From NCBI GenBank assembly GCA_946615495.1, contig CAMOHY010000063.1, forward strand, positions 1 to 10,060: DNA of 10,060 nucleotides. The letters are read 5' to 3'. Of the stretch, positions 1-6,060 are shown piece after piece. Made by a program: the position numbers and the translations under genes. Positions within the stretch are counted from its first letter, which is position 1. The number at the start of each line of letters is the position of its first letter. Below the pieces are notes generated by a model, which saw only the letters and a program-made list of their open reading frames with translations, did not search any database and had not been told where the DNA came from. Origin of the DNA: an uncultured Clostridia bacterium (lineage in GTDB: Bacteria; Bacillota; Clostridia; Christensenellales; Aristaeellaceae).

Positions 1-2
1 AT

Positions 3-1856
3 TTCGTTTCCAATAAAATGTCCACCTGGAACGATACCAACCGTTTCCCCCACAACAATTTCATTTGGAAGGGCATCGACGGCAGCGAGGTGTACGCCTG
101 CGTGCCCCCCACCCACTTTATCACCTGGAATATGCCCAGCCAGATTCAGGAAAACTGGGAAGCGTACCAGGACAAGGAAGTGGGCGGACAAACCCTTTCC
201 ATGTACGGCTACGGCGACGGCGGCAGCGGCGTGACGGAGGAAATGCTGGAAATGGTGCGCAGGTTCCATAAGGTTTCGGTCATGCCCAAAACCGAGCTCA
301 CCGGCGGCGCCGATTTCCTGCACAAGAATTTAAAGGATAACAAAAAGCTGGCCACCTGGGACGGCGAACTGTACCTGGAAATGCACCGGGGCACCTTCAC
401 CACCAAATCCAACATCAAAAAAATGAACCGGATGCTGGAATTCAAGCTGCGGGAAGCGGAAATGCTCTGCGCCCTGGCAGCCTGGAACGGCGGCGCGGCG
501 TATCCCGCCGATGAACTGCGGGAATGCTGGAAAAAGCTGCTGCTGAACCAGTTCCATGATATCCTGCCCGGCTCTCATATCCACCCCGTGTATGAGGACG
601 CTATGCGGGATTACGCGGAAATCGACAAACGCCTGGACGCCCTGCTGCAAGCATTTAAAGCCGGCCTGTATTTCAATTCTCTTCCCTTTGCCAGAAACGC
701 GCTCACCTTTATCCCGGATGAAAACGGCCCTGTTACGCGGGACGGCGTGAAGGGCTTTTGGAGCAGGCCGCGCCTGACCGGCCTGACCGCGGGAAGCGTA
801 AAGCCCTTGGAAGAAAAAGAAAACTGGCTCAGCGTTTCTCCGCTCCTGAATGACGGCGGCCTGCTCATCGATACTCCCCTCTATCGCCTGCTCCTGCATA
901 AGGACGGAAGCATCAGCAACTGGCGGGATAGAGGCTGGGGACGCACGTGGGTTAGGGACAACCTCGGCTTCAACAAGCTGCATATTTGGGCCGATAATCC
1001 CGGCGTGTACGACGCGTGGGACATTCTGCCCAACTACAAGGACGTGGAGATTGAGCTTCCCATTACAAAAGCTATCCATCTTACCTATCAGGATGGCAGC
1101 AGCGCCGAATTTACCGTGGACTTCGCTACGGAAAAAAGCGCCTGGCGCATGATCCTTCGCCTTTTCCGGGACAGCCGGGCCATCGAAGTGGAGCATATCG
1201 TAGATTGGCATGAAAAGCACCTGCTGGCCAAGGTGAATTTTGGGCCTAATATTTTAACCCGCGAATTGGTGTGCGATACCAGCGCAGGCTTTGTCCGCCG
1301 CCCGCTCACCAAGAACACCACCTGGGAGCAGGCCCGGTTTGAGGTATGCCACCATAAATGGTTTGATCTTTCCGAAACCGGCGCAGGCGTGGCGGTCATC
1401 AACAGCGGCAAATACGGCGTCGGCATCGAAAAGAATGAAGTGAGCCTGAGCCTGCTGCGCTCCACCATCCGCCCCGATATCACCAGCGATATGGGGCAGC
1501 ACGATATCAAATATATGATCGTGCCCCACGAGGGCGACGCTGTTCAGGCCGGCATTAACCGCCTGGCCTTTGAATACAATATTCCGCTGCGCAAAGCGAG
1601 CGGCCGTTTGCCCGAAGCGTGGGAAAAAGCGCTTTGCGAAAGCGGCCTGTGGCTTCAGAGTATGAAGGTTTCTGAGGATGGAAATTGCCTGGTGATGCGC
1701 TTGAGCGAACAGGACGGCTGCCGCAGGACGGTTTCTTTCCCGGCCAAAGTATACCTCATGAATATGCTGGAGGATGTAATTGATCCGGAAGGCGCGGAAG
1801 CAATCGACGTTTCCCCCTTTGAAATTCTTACTGTCGCTTTGCCCATGAAGGAATAA
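3..1856 (+). CDS. GH38 alpha-mannosidase, 5'-truncated by window edge
   Basis: Glycoside hydrolase family 38 alpha-mannosidase, which removes terminal alpha-linked mannose from oligosaccharides with a metal-dependent retaining mechanism. The frame stays open from the first codon at 3 through the ATG at 18, and the residues before that ATG (Phe-Val-Ser-Asn-Lys) continue the conserved block NDTNRFPHNNFIWKGIDG, so the ATG is internal and the gene begins upstream. About 617 residues are visible, against roughly 1000 for the bacterial family; the N-terminal part with the nucleophile Asp and most zinc ligands is missing. Visible family signatures are GYGDGG (Asp codon 216-218), the ELYLEMHRGTFTTKSN block (about 367-414) and LLLNQFHDILPGS (His codon 555-557, Asp 558-560); the latter His matches the zinc-ligand position of the family. 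The second half is the beta-sandwich region, with the HKWFDLSETGAGVAVINSGKYG block near 1356-1419 and a typical end. No signal peptide can be judged. It is probably cotranscribed with the aldolase gene that follows. Confidence 0.93.
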   Translation, partial: FVSNKMSTWNDTNRFPHNNFIWKGIDGSEVYACVPPTHFITWNMPSQIQENWEAYQDKEVGGQTLSMYGYGDGGSGVTEEMLEMVRRFHKVSVMPKTELTGGADFLHKNLKDNKKLATWDGELYLEMHRGTFTTKSNIKKMNRMLEFKLREAEMLCALAAWNGGAAYPADELRECWKKLLLNQFHDILPGSHIHPVYEDAMRDYAEIDKRLDALLQAFKAGLYFNSLPFARNALTFIPDENGPVTRDGVKGFWSRPRLTGLTAGSVKPLEEKENWLSVSPLLNDGGLLIDTPLYRLLLHKDGSISNWRDRGWGRTWVRDNLGFNKLHIWADNPGVYDAWDILPNYKDVEIELPITKAIHLTYQDGSSAEFTVDFATEKSAWRMILRLFRDSRAIEVEHIVDWHEKHLLAKVNFGPNILTRELVCDTSAGFVRRPLTKNTTWEQARFEVCHHKWFDLSETGAGVAVINSGKYGVGIEKNEVSLSLLRSTIRPDITSDMGQHDIKYMIVPHEGDAVQAGINRLAFEYNIPLRKASGRLPEAWEKALCESGLWLQSMKVSEDGNCLVMRLSEQDGCRRTVSFPAKVYLMNMLEDVIDPEGAEAIDVSPFEILTVALPMKE

Positions 1857-1907
1857 GGCAGAGATACGTCGAATAAAAACATATTTCCTGAACCAAGGAA
1901 AAAGAAT

Positions 1908-1912
1908 GGAGG
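1908..1912 (+). promoter_or_regulatory. Shine-Dalgarno deciding the eda start
   Basis: GGAGG lies 10 nt before the ATG at 1923 but only 1 nt before an in-frame TTG at 1914. The spacing therefore supports ATG 1923 and rejects the longer TTG reading. Confidence 0.8.
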
Positions 1913-1922
1913 ATTGATTCCC

Positions 1923-2561
1923 ATGACCGAAATGATGCAGCAGCTCAAAAAAATCGGTATTATCCCCGTGGTGGTCCTCAATGATGTAAAGGACGCCCTG
2001 CCCCTGGGCGAATGCCTGATGAAGGGCGGCCTGCCCTGCGCGGAAGTGACCTTCCGCACCGCCGCCGCCGAAGAATCCATCCGGCAGATGGCGAAGGCTT
2101 ATCCTGATATGATTATCGGCGCGGGCACCGTGCTTACCACCGAACAGGCGGACCGGGCCATTGACGCGGGCGCCAAGTTCGTGGTTTCCCCCGGCTTCAA
2201 CCCCAAGGTGACGGAATATGTGCTCAAAAAGGGCGTGCCCATGACGCCTGGCGTGTGCACCCCCACCGAAATCGAAGCGGCCATGAGCCTGGGCCTGGAT
2301 GTGCTCAAGTTCTTCCCCGCCGAGCCCTCCGGCGGCCTGAAAATGATTAAGGCCGTGGCGGCGGCTTATGTGAACCTGCAGTTTATGCCCACCGGCGGCA
2401 TCAACGCCAACAATGTGCGCGATTACCTGGCCTATGATAAAATCGTGGCCTGCGGCGGCAGCTGGATGGTAAACGGCGGCCTGGTGAAGGAAGGCAAATT
2501 TGACGAAATTTTGGCTCTGGTCAAGGAAGCTTCCGCGATCGTGAAGGAAATCCGCGGGTAA
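1923..2561 (+). CDS. eda: KDPG/KHG aldolase
   Basis: 2-dehydro-3-deoxy-6-phosphogluconate aldolase / 4-hydroxy-2-oxoglutarate aldolase, a cytoplasmic class I aldolase. It cleaves KDPG to pyruvate and glyceraldehyde 3-phosphate, the last step of hexuronate and Entner-Doudoroff type catabolism. The 212-residue product has the normal family length and all active-site landmarks: EVTFRT with Glu41 and Arg45, GAGTVLT at 66-72, VSPGFNP at 88-94, PGVCTPTE at 109-116, the Schiff-base lysine Lys129 in VLKFFPAEPSGG, and the phosphate-binding PTGGI. These correspond to Glu45, Arg49 and Lys133 of the E. coli enzyme. The start at ATG 1923 is set by GGAGG at 1908-1912. The gene follows the mannosidase after 66 nt with no visible promoter or terminator between, so a shared transcript is likely. 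A KDG kinase or uronate isomerase would be expected nearby if the pathway is uronate degradation, but none is inside this window. Confidence 0.95.
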   Translation: MTEMMQQLKKIGIIPVVVLNDVKDALPLGECLMKGGLPCAEVTFRTAAAEESIRQMAKAYPDMIIGAGTVLTTEQADRAIDAGAKFVVSPGFNPKVTEYVLKKGVPMTPGVCTPTEIEAAMSLGLDVLKFFPAEPSGGLKMIKAVAAAYVNLQFMPTGGINANNVRDYLAYDKIVACGGSWMVNGGLVKEGKFDEILALVKEASAIVKEIRG

Positions 2562-2643
2562 TCAATTGTTTTATCCATCGCGCCGGACGCGGGACAAACT
2601 AAAGGAGCCTCAACAGGCAGACAAAAACTGAATCAAACGACAG

Positions 2644-2692
2644 GGAGGGCTTGTTTTCTGTGAAAAAGCAGGAGGCAAGCCCTCCTATTTTT
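2644..2692 (+). terminator. Rho-independent terminator after eda
   Basis: GGAGGGCTTG (2644-2653) pairs perfectly with CAAGCCCTCC (2676-2685). Inside, TTTTC (2654-2658) can pair with GAAAA (2662-2666) around a TGT loop, leaving a 9-nt bulge on the right side. TATTTTT follows directly at 2686-2692. It ends the mannosidase-aldolase transcript 82 nt after the aldolase stop. Confidence 0.8.
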
Positions 2693-2712
2693 CCCCACAC
2701 CAGAATAAATCA

Positions 2713-2755
2713 CCCCATTTGTTAGTAGTATACCATACTTGTCTAACAAATGGGG
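2713..2755. repeat. Perfect 13-bp inverted repeat between convergent genes
   Basis: CCCCATTTGTTAG (2713-2725) and CTAACAAATGGGG (2743-2755) are exact reverse complements separated by 17 nt. Within the spacer, AGTAT (2727-2731) and ATACT (2735-2739) pair around ACC, so the whole element folds as a two-part hairpin. AAATCA (2707-2712) and TGATTT (2762-2767) could extend it past a 6-nt bulge. It sits past the 3' end of the epimerase gene and past the aldolase terminator. Neither strand has a clear T-tract right after the stem (TGATTTATTC on minus, CGCAGTTGATTTTT on plus). It may be a weak or bidirectional terminator for the minus operon, or a dispersed palindromic element. Confidence 0.75.
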
Positions 2756-2780
2756 CGCAGTTGATTTTTGGATAGAACTC

Positions 2781-2802
2781 TTTCTATCTTTCTTTCTATC
2801 TT
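2781..2802. repeat. Short pyrimidine-rich tandem repeat
   Basis: TTTCTATCTT occurs at 2781-2790 and again at 2793-2802, a 12-nt period. The first copy also forms a 7-bp inverted repeat with GATAGAA at 2771-2777 (TTCTATC at 2782-2788, CTCT loop). It lies immediately after the epimerase stop codon. No function is evident. Confidence 0.5.
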
Positions 2803-2803
2803 T

Positions 2804-3652
2804 TTAGTCGATGGTAATCACATGATGGCGCTTGATGGTTTCTCCCTTTTCCACACGCATAAAGCCGGGCTTCTGGTCGATTTGGAAAGGAGCGTCGTCA
2901 AAATCGGGGCCGTTGCACCAGGGCTCAATGCAGATATAGGGTGCGCGGGGCTTGGTCCACAGCAGCAGGAAAGGATGATCCGGAAATTCCACCCGAACGG
3001 TGCGGTCATGCTTGGTGCTGCGCAGGGTAACGGCCCGGCTCTTTAAGCTACGGAACACCAGCGCGTCCACGGCGAAGTATTCATATTTCAGGGGCAGCAC
3101 CTTAGTATTTTCCGCCACGATCACCGTTTCATGGGTGTTCAGCGCGCCGTCCAGAACGGAGTGGGCCAAGGTTTCCTCTTCGTCAAACACCACTTCGTAA
3201 TCCTCAATGCCGGTGGGGGTAGCGTAGGCTTCGTGGGAACCGATGCTGAAGCAGAAGGGCTGTTCGTCCCGGTTGGTCACGGCGTACTGCACATCCAAAT
3301 GGTTCTGCTTGACCGAAAAGGTGGCCCTCAGATCGTATTCAAAGGGGAAGCCTTCATTCTTTTCCTGCAGAAGGAAGGTAGCCTTGTTTTCTTCCACGTT
3401 TTCCACCTGCCACTCCAGAGGACGGATGAAGCCGTGCTTGGGCATAGGGTACCACTTGCCCTGCCATTCGTAGCCGTCGTTGCGCAGGCCGCCCGCCACG
3501 GGAAACAGGATGGGCGCGCGGTTTGCCCAGAAAGCCGGATCGCCGTTATACATTCTTTCCACGCCGTTTTTATCCTGGATGGATTGAATTTCCGCGCCCT
3601 TGGAGGAAATGGTGACAGACAGGCATTCACTTTTAATCGTTACCAGTTTCAT
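2804..3652 (-). CDS. Aldose 1-epimerase family protein (LacX-like)
   Basis: Cytoplasmic mutarotase-like protein of the galactose mutarotase superfamily, LacX subgroup, expected to interconvert alpha and beta anomers of a free or phosphorylated aldose; the substrate cannot be named. The 282-residue product has family length and an all-beta character. Landmarks are NRAPILFPVAGGL at 44-56, KHGFIR at 72-77 (His73), SIGSHEAY at 137-144 (His140, the usual catalytic-acid position) and CIEPWCNGPD at 241-250 (Glu243, the usual catalytic base). The chosen start is ATG 3652, preceded by GGTGA five nt upstream. A GTG at 3661 in the same frame would add three residues, but it overlaps that Shine-Dalgarno and has only a weak AAAG upstream. 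It is the last gene of the minus-strand cluster, 29 nt after the zinc-ribbon gene, and is convergent with the aldolase gene. Its sugar role fits the neighbouring catabolic genes better than the operon it trails. Confidence 0.9.
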   Translation of the reverse strand: MKLVTIKSECLSVTISSKGAEIQSIQDKNGVERMYNGDPAFWANRAPILFPVAGGLRNDGYEWQGKWYPMPKHGFIRPLEWQVENVEENKATFLLQEKNEGFPFEYDLRATFSVKQNHLDVQYAVTNRDEQPFCFSIGSHEAYATPTGIEDYEVVFDEEETLAHSVLDGALNTHETVIVAENTKVLPLKYEYFAVDALVFRSLKSRAVTLRSTKHDRTVRVEFPDHPFLLLWTKPRAPYICIEPWCNGPDFDDAPFQIDQKPGFMRVEKGETIKRHHVITID

Positions 3653-3657
3653 TGGAA

Positions 3658-3662
3658 TCACC
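3658..3662 (-). promoter_or_regulatory. Shine-Dalgarno favouring ATG over GTG start of the epimerase
   Basis: GGTGA on the minus strand (3662 to 3658) matches the anti-SD tail and lies 5 nt before ATG 3652. The competing GTG start at 3661 lies inside this element, so ATG is preferred. The spacing is slightly short, so the GTG start is not excluded. Confidence 0.5.
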
Positions 3663-3681
3663 GCTTTCTTTCATTATGTTT

Positions 3682-4050
3682 CTATTCGTCTTCTTCTGTT
3701 TCCGTTTCGGCGGCGCCGGCGTCTTCCGCTTCCTGCTCCGCCTCCGCTTCATTTTCCTGGAACAAGCTTTCGGCAATTTCCTTGGCCTGTTCATAATGGC
3801 TGTAAGGCACATAAACCGAGAAGGTTTCCGCGGAAAGGCCGGTAAGCACCGCCATAGCGGCGCCGATGCTGCCCTGCTTGAAATTGGGGATGTTTTCCTG
3901 GTTCAGCACATCGCACACCATGTCGGCCCAGATTTGTCCGCCGGACCAGAGGAAGCACGCATCGTCATCTTTCACGTCTCTTTTGCATAGTTTTCCGCAT
4001 TCGGGGCATTTATCCCCTTCCACGATTCTGCGGCAGCGTTCACAATACAT
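3682..4050 (-). CDS. Small zinc-ribbon / DUF2007-like protein with acidic tail
   Basis: No established function is known to me. The 122-residue product has three visible parts. A zinc ribbon at 1-22 uses C3-x2-C6 and C15-x2-C18, with an extra Cys22. A compact domain at about 29-98 (starting DACFLWSGGQIWADMVCDVL) resembles DUF2007, a small ferredoxin-like fold annotated as putative signal-transducing protein; the block ending in YSHYEQAKEIAESLF is typical of its final helix. The last 24 residues (99-122) are almost only Glu, Ala, Asp and Thr and are probably disordered. The start ATG 4050 has a strong GGGAGGGAG upstream (4063-4055). It is 40 nt after the ArsC-like gene and 29 nt before the epimerase gene, all on one strand, so it is probably cotranscribed. 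The DUF2007 assignment is by pattern recognition and is less sure than the zinc ribbon. Confidence 0.75.
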   Translation of the reverse strand: MYCERCRRIVEGDKCPECGKLCKRDVKDDDACFLWSGGQIWADMVCDVLNQENIPNFKQGSIGAAMAVLTGLSAETFSVYVPYSHYEQAKEIAESLFQENEAEAEQEAEDAGAAETETEEDE

Positions 4051-4090
4051 GATTCTCCCTCCCTTTCTTCAGCGATAAAAATCATACGCC

Positions 4091-4432
4091 CTATTGAATC
4101 CAGGCTTCCCAGGCTTTTTCGTCCACCCCCAGCGTGACCTGCTCTCCGCAGCGCACGATGGGCGTGCGCAGAAAACGCGGGTTTTCCATGAGCGCCTCCA
4201 GAATGTACTGCGCATCGTCCGTGTGGGCTACGGGATGGGACAGGGCATCGGGATTCTTCCGGTCCACCAGGTTTTCCGCGCCAAGGCGCCGGGCGAACAA
4301 TTGCATTTCCCGGCTGCCCAGCTTATGCTTTTTTAGGTCCAGCAGCTGATAGGGCACGCGGCGCTCCTTGAAAAAGCGCTCGGCCTTTTGGGTGTCAAAA
4401 TTCTTTTTCCCAGCATAAATTTGAATGCTCAT
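4091..4432 (-). CDS. ArsC/Spx-family thioredoxin-fold protein lacking the usual active-site Cys
   Basis: The 113-residue product belongs to the ArsC/Spx/YffB family. It has the N-terminal strand and helix IQIYAGKKNFDTQKAERFFKER (3-24), LLDLKKHKLGSREM (30-43), and the characteristic LRTPIVRCG at 88-96. In the family the GTKKC-x-DT motif carries a redox cysteine; here Asn11 (codon AAT) stands where that Cys is expected, while Asp13-Thr14-Gln15-Lys16 are kept. The only cysteine is Cys95 in VRCG. Arsenate reduction by the standard mechanism is therefore unlikely, and a binding or regulatory role, as for Spx-like adaptors, is an inference. The start is ATG 4432, whose ATGA overlaps the rsfS stop by 4 nt and implies translational coupling. 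A longer reading upstream in this frame would lie wholly inside rsfS and is rejected. Confidence 0.85.
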   Translation of the reverse strand: MSIQIYAGKKNFDTQKAERFFKERRVPYQLLDLKKHKLGSREMQLFARRLGAENLVDRKNPDALSHPVAHTDDAQYILEALMENPRFLRTPIVRCGEQVTLGVDEKAWEAWIQ

Positions 4433-4809
4433 GCCTGGGGCTTCTCCTCGTTTCCTTCTTCCAGGAAGGGCAGGGGCACCCGGTTCTGTCCATCCTCCCA
4501 CAGCCGCTCCAGGTGATAAAACTGCCTGTCCTCCGGATGGAATATATGCACCAGCACCGTGCCGTAGTCCAGCACGATCCACCGGCCTTCGCCCTGGCCC
4601 TCGCGGGCGCGGAGCGTGATGCCCTCCATCGCCAGCGCGTCGTCCACATCATCCGCCAGCGCCTTCACCTGAAGGGAGGAACGGCCGGAAGCAATTACCA
4701 TATAATCCGTAATCACCGTTAGATGGGCTACATGCAGCACAGTGATATCCATTGCCTTTTTGTCGTAGAGAATTCGCGCGATCTTTTGAGCCAGGCCCGT
4801 GTTTTCCAT
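4429..4809 (-). CDS. rsfS: Ribosome silencing factor RsfS
   Basis: Ribosomal silencing factor (RsfS/YbeB/Iojap family). It binds ribosomal protein uL14 on the large subunit, blocks joining to the 30S subunit and so lowers translation in starvation. The 126-residue product has the full family signature: DITVLHVAHLTVITDYMVIASG at about 21-42, SSLQVKALADDV at 44-55, GEGRWIVLDYGTVLVHIF at about 73-90, and the closing FYHLERLWEDG. A short acidic C-terminal tail (116-126) follows. The start ATG 4809 has AGGAGG at 4822-4817, 7 nt upstream. It lies 20 nt after the nadD-yqeK stop and overlaps the next gene by 4 nt. The nadD, yqeK, rsfS order is conserved in many Bacillota, which supports both assignment and operon. 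Confidence 0.96.
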   Translation of the reverse strand: MENTGLAQKIARILYDKKAMDITVLHVAHLTVITDYMVIASGRSSLQVKALADDVDDALAMEGITLRAREGQGEGRWIVLDYGTVLVHIFHPEDRQFYHLERLWEDGQNRVPLPFLEEGNEEKPQA

Positions 4810-4829
4810 TCAGATTCCTCCTTTTTTTC

Positions 4830-5993
4830 TTATAGCGCAAGCAAGCGTTTTTCTTCCGGGGTCATCAGTCCTTTCAGATAGTTCATGGTTCTAAGGGATG
4901 AGGGGTCAAAGGTGCGGTTCGTTTTCTCCAGGTATTCCTGGGTAAGCTCAAAGGAACGGTACACCGCCGCGGGAAGGGACAGGCTGGATAAGCGCCGCAA
5001 ATCGCTCAGCCCTTCATAATCCTCTCTTCCCGGTTCGGTGGCATCGGCCACAAAAATGCACATTTCCATTCGGGACATGCCGGGGCGGCCCACCGTGTGG
5101 CTGCGGATGGCCCAAAGCACTTCTTCATCCCGAATGCCAAATTCCGTCTTCGCCAAATACGCACCCACCAAAGCGTGAAGCAGGGCGCCGGAAGAAAGAA
5201 AGGCTTCGTCCTCCGTTAAATGCTGGTCTCTGGCAATTTTGTTCATTTCCTTGAGGCTCATGCCCTTGGCGCAGTCATGCAAAAGCCCCGCCAGGGCGCA
5301 GCGCTGAACGGGAAGCCCATGGAGCGACGCGAGCCGGACGGCCTCCCTGCGCACGCCCAGGGTATGCTCAAAACGCTTGGGGTTCATCATCGTGCGCAGC
5401 TTGGGAATAAAATCGGGCTGATACAAGCCGCGCTCCGCCATGTAGCACAGCACCTGGGGCGCAAGCCCCGGCGCGTCCTGATACTGTTCCGTTTGGCTGC
5501 GGATCATGGACGCGGAATAAGGCGTATAAAATTCAGGCAGAAGGCTGATTCGCGCGCCGGCGGCGCGGGCCTTTTCCAAGGCGCTCTCCAAAGAAACGCC
5601 GCTGCGGGGAAAACAAAGAAAATCACACTGGGAAAACAAGCGGTCCGCCTCATGCCAATAAGGGAGGCTGAGCAGCTTATCCGCGCCGATGATGAGAGTG
5701 AGCGACGCGTCCGGGAATTCCCGGCGGAGGGGAGAAAGCGTGTCACAAGTATATTTTACGCCGGAAGCCATGCCGGCCTGGGACAGAAACAACCCTTTTT
5801 CGCCCGCAATGGCCCGGCGGCACATTTCCAGCCGGTCGGACGCCTTGGCGTCCGCTTCCCGATGAGCAGGCCGGGCCATGGGCACAAGCACCACGCCATC
5901 CAGCCCCCCATCGCGCAGCGCCGCTTTGGCCAAGGCTGTATGTCCCTCGTGAATTGGATCAAACGTGCCGCCCAAAATTCCCAGCTTCTGCAA
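4830..5993 (-). CDS. nadD: NadD-YqeK fusion: nicotinate-nucleotide adenylyltransferase plus HD-domain hydrolase
   Basis: A 387-residue two-domain cytoplasmic enzyme. Residues 1 to about 195 are NadD, which joins ATP and nicotinate mononucleotide to give deamido-NAD: GGTFDPIHEGH at 8-18 is the nucleotidyltransferase signature, LIIGADKLLSLPYW at 100-113 the family core, and YSASMIRSQ at 159-167 the C-terminal (I/S)SSTxIR-like motif. Residues from about 200 are a YqeK-type HD phosphohydrolase, with FEH (His210), LLHDCAKG (His239-Asp240), His273, SHTVGRPGMS (His299) and FVADATEPGR (Asp317) forming the expected metal site. YqeK proteins have been described as symmetrical Ap4A hydrolases. The two are usually separate adjacent genes in Bacillota. 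Translation starts at TTG 5993: it sits exactly where the family Met precedes xKxGIxGGTFDP, an in-frame TGA lies three codons upstream, and AGGAG is at 6008-6004. It is the first gene of the minus operon. Confidence 0.95.
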   Translation of the reverse strand: MQKLGILGGTFDPIHEGHTALAKAALRDGGLDGVVLVPMARPAHREADAKASDRLEMCRRAIAGEKGLFLSQAGMASGVKYTCDTLSPLRREFPDASLTLIIGADKLLSLPYWHEADRLFSQCDFLCFPRSGVSLESALEKARAAGARISLLPEFYTPYSASMIRSQTEQYQDAPGLAPQVLCYMAERGLYQPDFIPKLRTMMNPKRFEHTLGVRREAVRLASLHGLPVQRCALAGLLHDCAKGMSLKEMNKIARDQHLTEDEAFLSSGALLHALVGAYLAKTEFGIRDEEVLWAIRSHTVGRPGMSRMEMCIFVADATEPGREDYEGLSDLRRLSSLSLPAAVYRSFELTQEYLEKTNRTFDPSSLRTMNYLKGLMTPEEKRLLAL

Positions 5994-6003
5994 ATTCCAT
6001 CAT

Positions 6004-6008
6004 CTCCT
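6004..6008 (-). promoter_or_regulatory. Shine-Dalgarno for the TTG start of nadD-yqeK
   Basis: AGGAG (6008 to 6004, minus strand) lies 10 nt before TTG 5993. The nearby ATG at 6000 is in another frame and gives no NadD sequence, so this element must serve the TTG. Confidence 0.65.
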
Positions 6009-6014
6009 GTCCAT

Positions 6015-6043
6015 ATTATACAACATTTTGGGCATTCTGAAAA
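6015..6043 (-). promoter_or_regulatory. Sigma-A-like promoter for the nadD-yqeK operon
   Basis: On the minus strand TTTTCA (6043-6038; 4 of 6 matches to TTGACA) and a perfect TATAAT (6020-6015) are separated by 17 nt. The expected transcription start is near 6008, giving a leader of only about 15 nt that begins at the Shine-Dalgarno. The -10 is part of ATATTATA/TATAATAT, so a TATTAT (6014-6019) also reads on the plus strand toward the divergent gene, though without a good -35. Confidence 0.65.
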
Positions 6044-6060
6044 GAGGGAGGGGCGCAAGA

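Noticed and set aside
330..1220. Long minus-strand open frame opposite the mannosidase
   Set aside because: It lies wholly antisense to a well-supported GH38 gene, shows no recognisable domain, and is rich in residues expected from reading GC-biased codons backwards.
2713..2755. Rex or dif-type site
   Set aside because: The TTGTTAG/CTAACAA arms are 17 nt apart rather than the 4 nt of a Rex operator, and the sequence does not match the 28-bp dif pattern.
4433..4582. N-terminal extension of the ArsC-like protein
   Set aside because: The added residues are Pro/Gly/Ala-rich, lie wholly inside rsfS, and family similarity begins at the ATG at 4432 that overlaps the rsfS stop.
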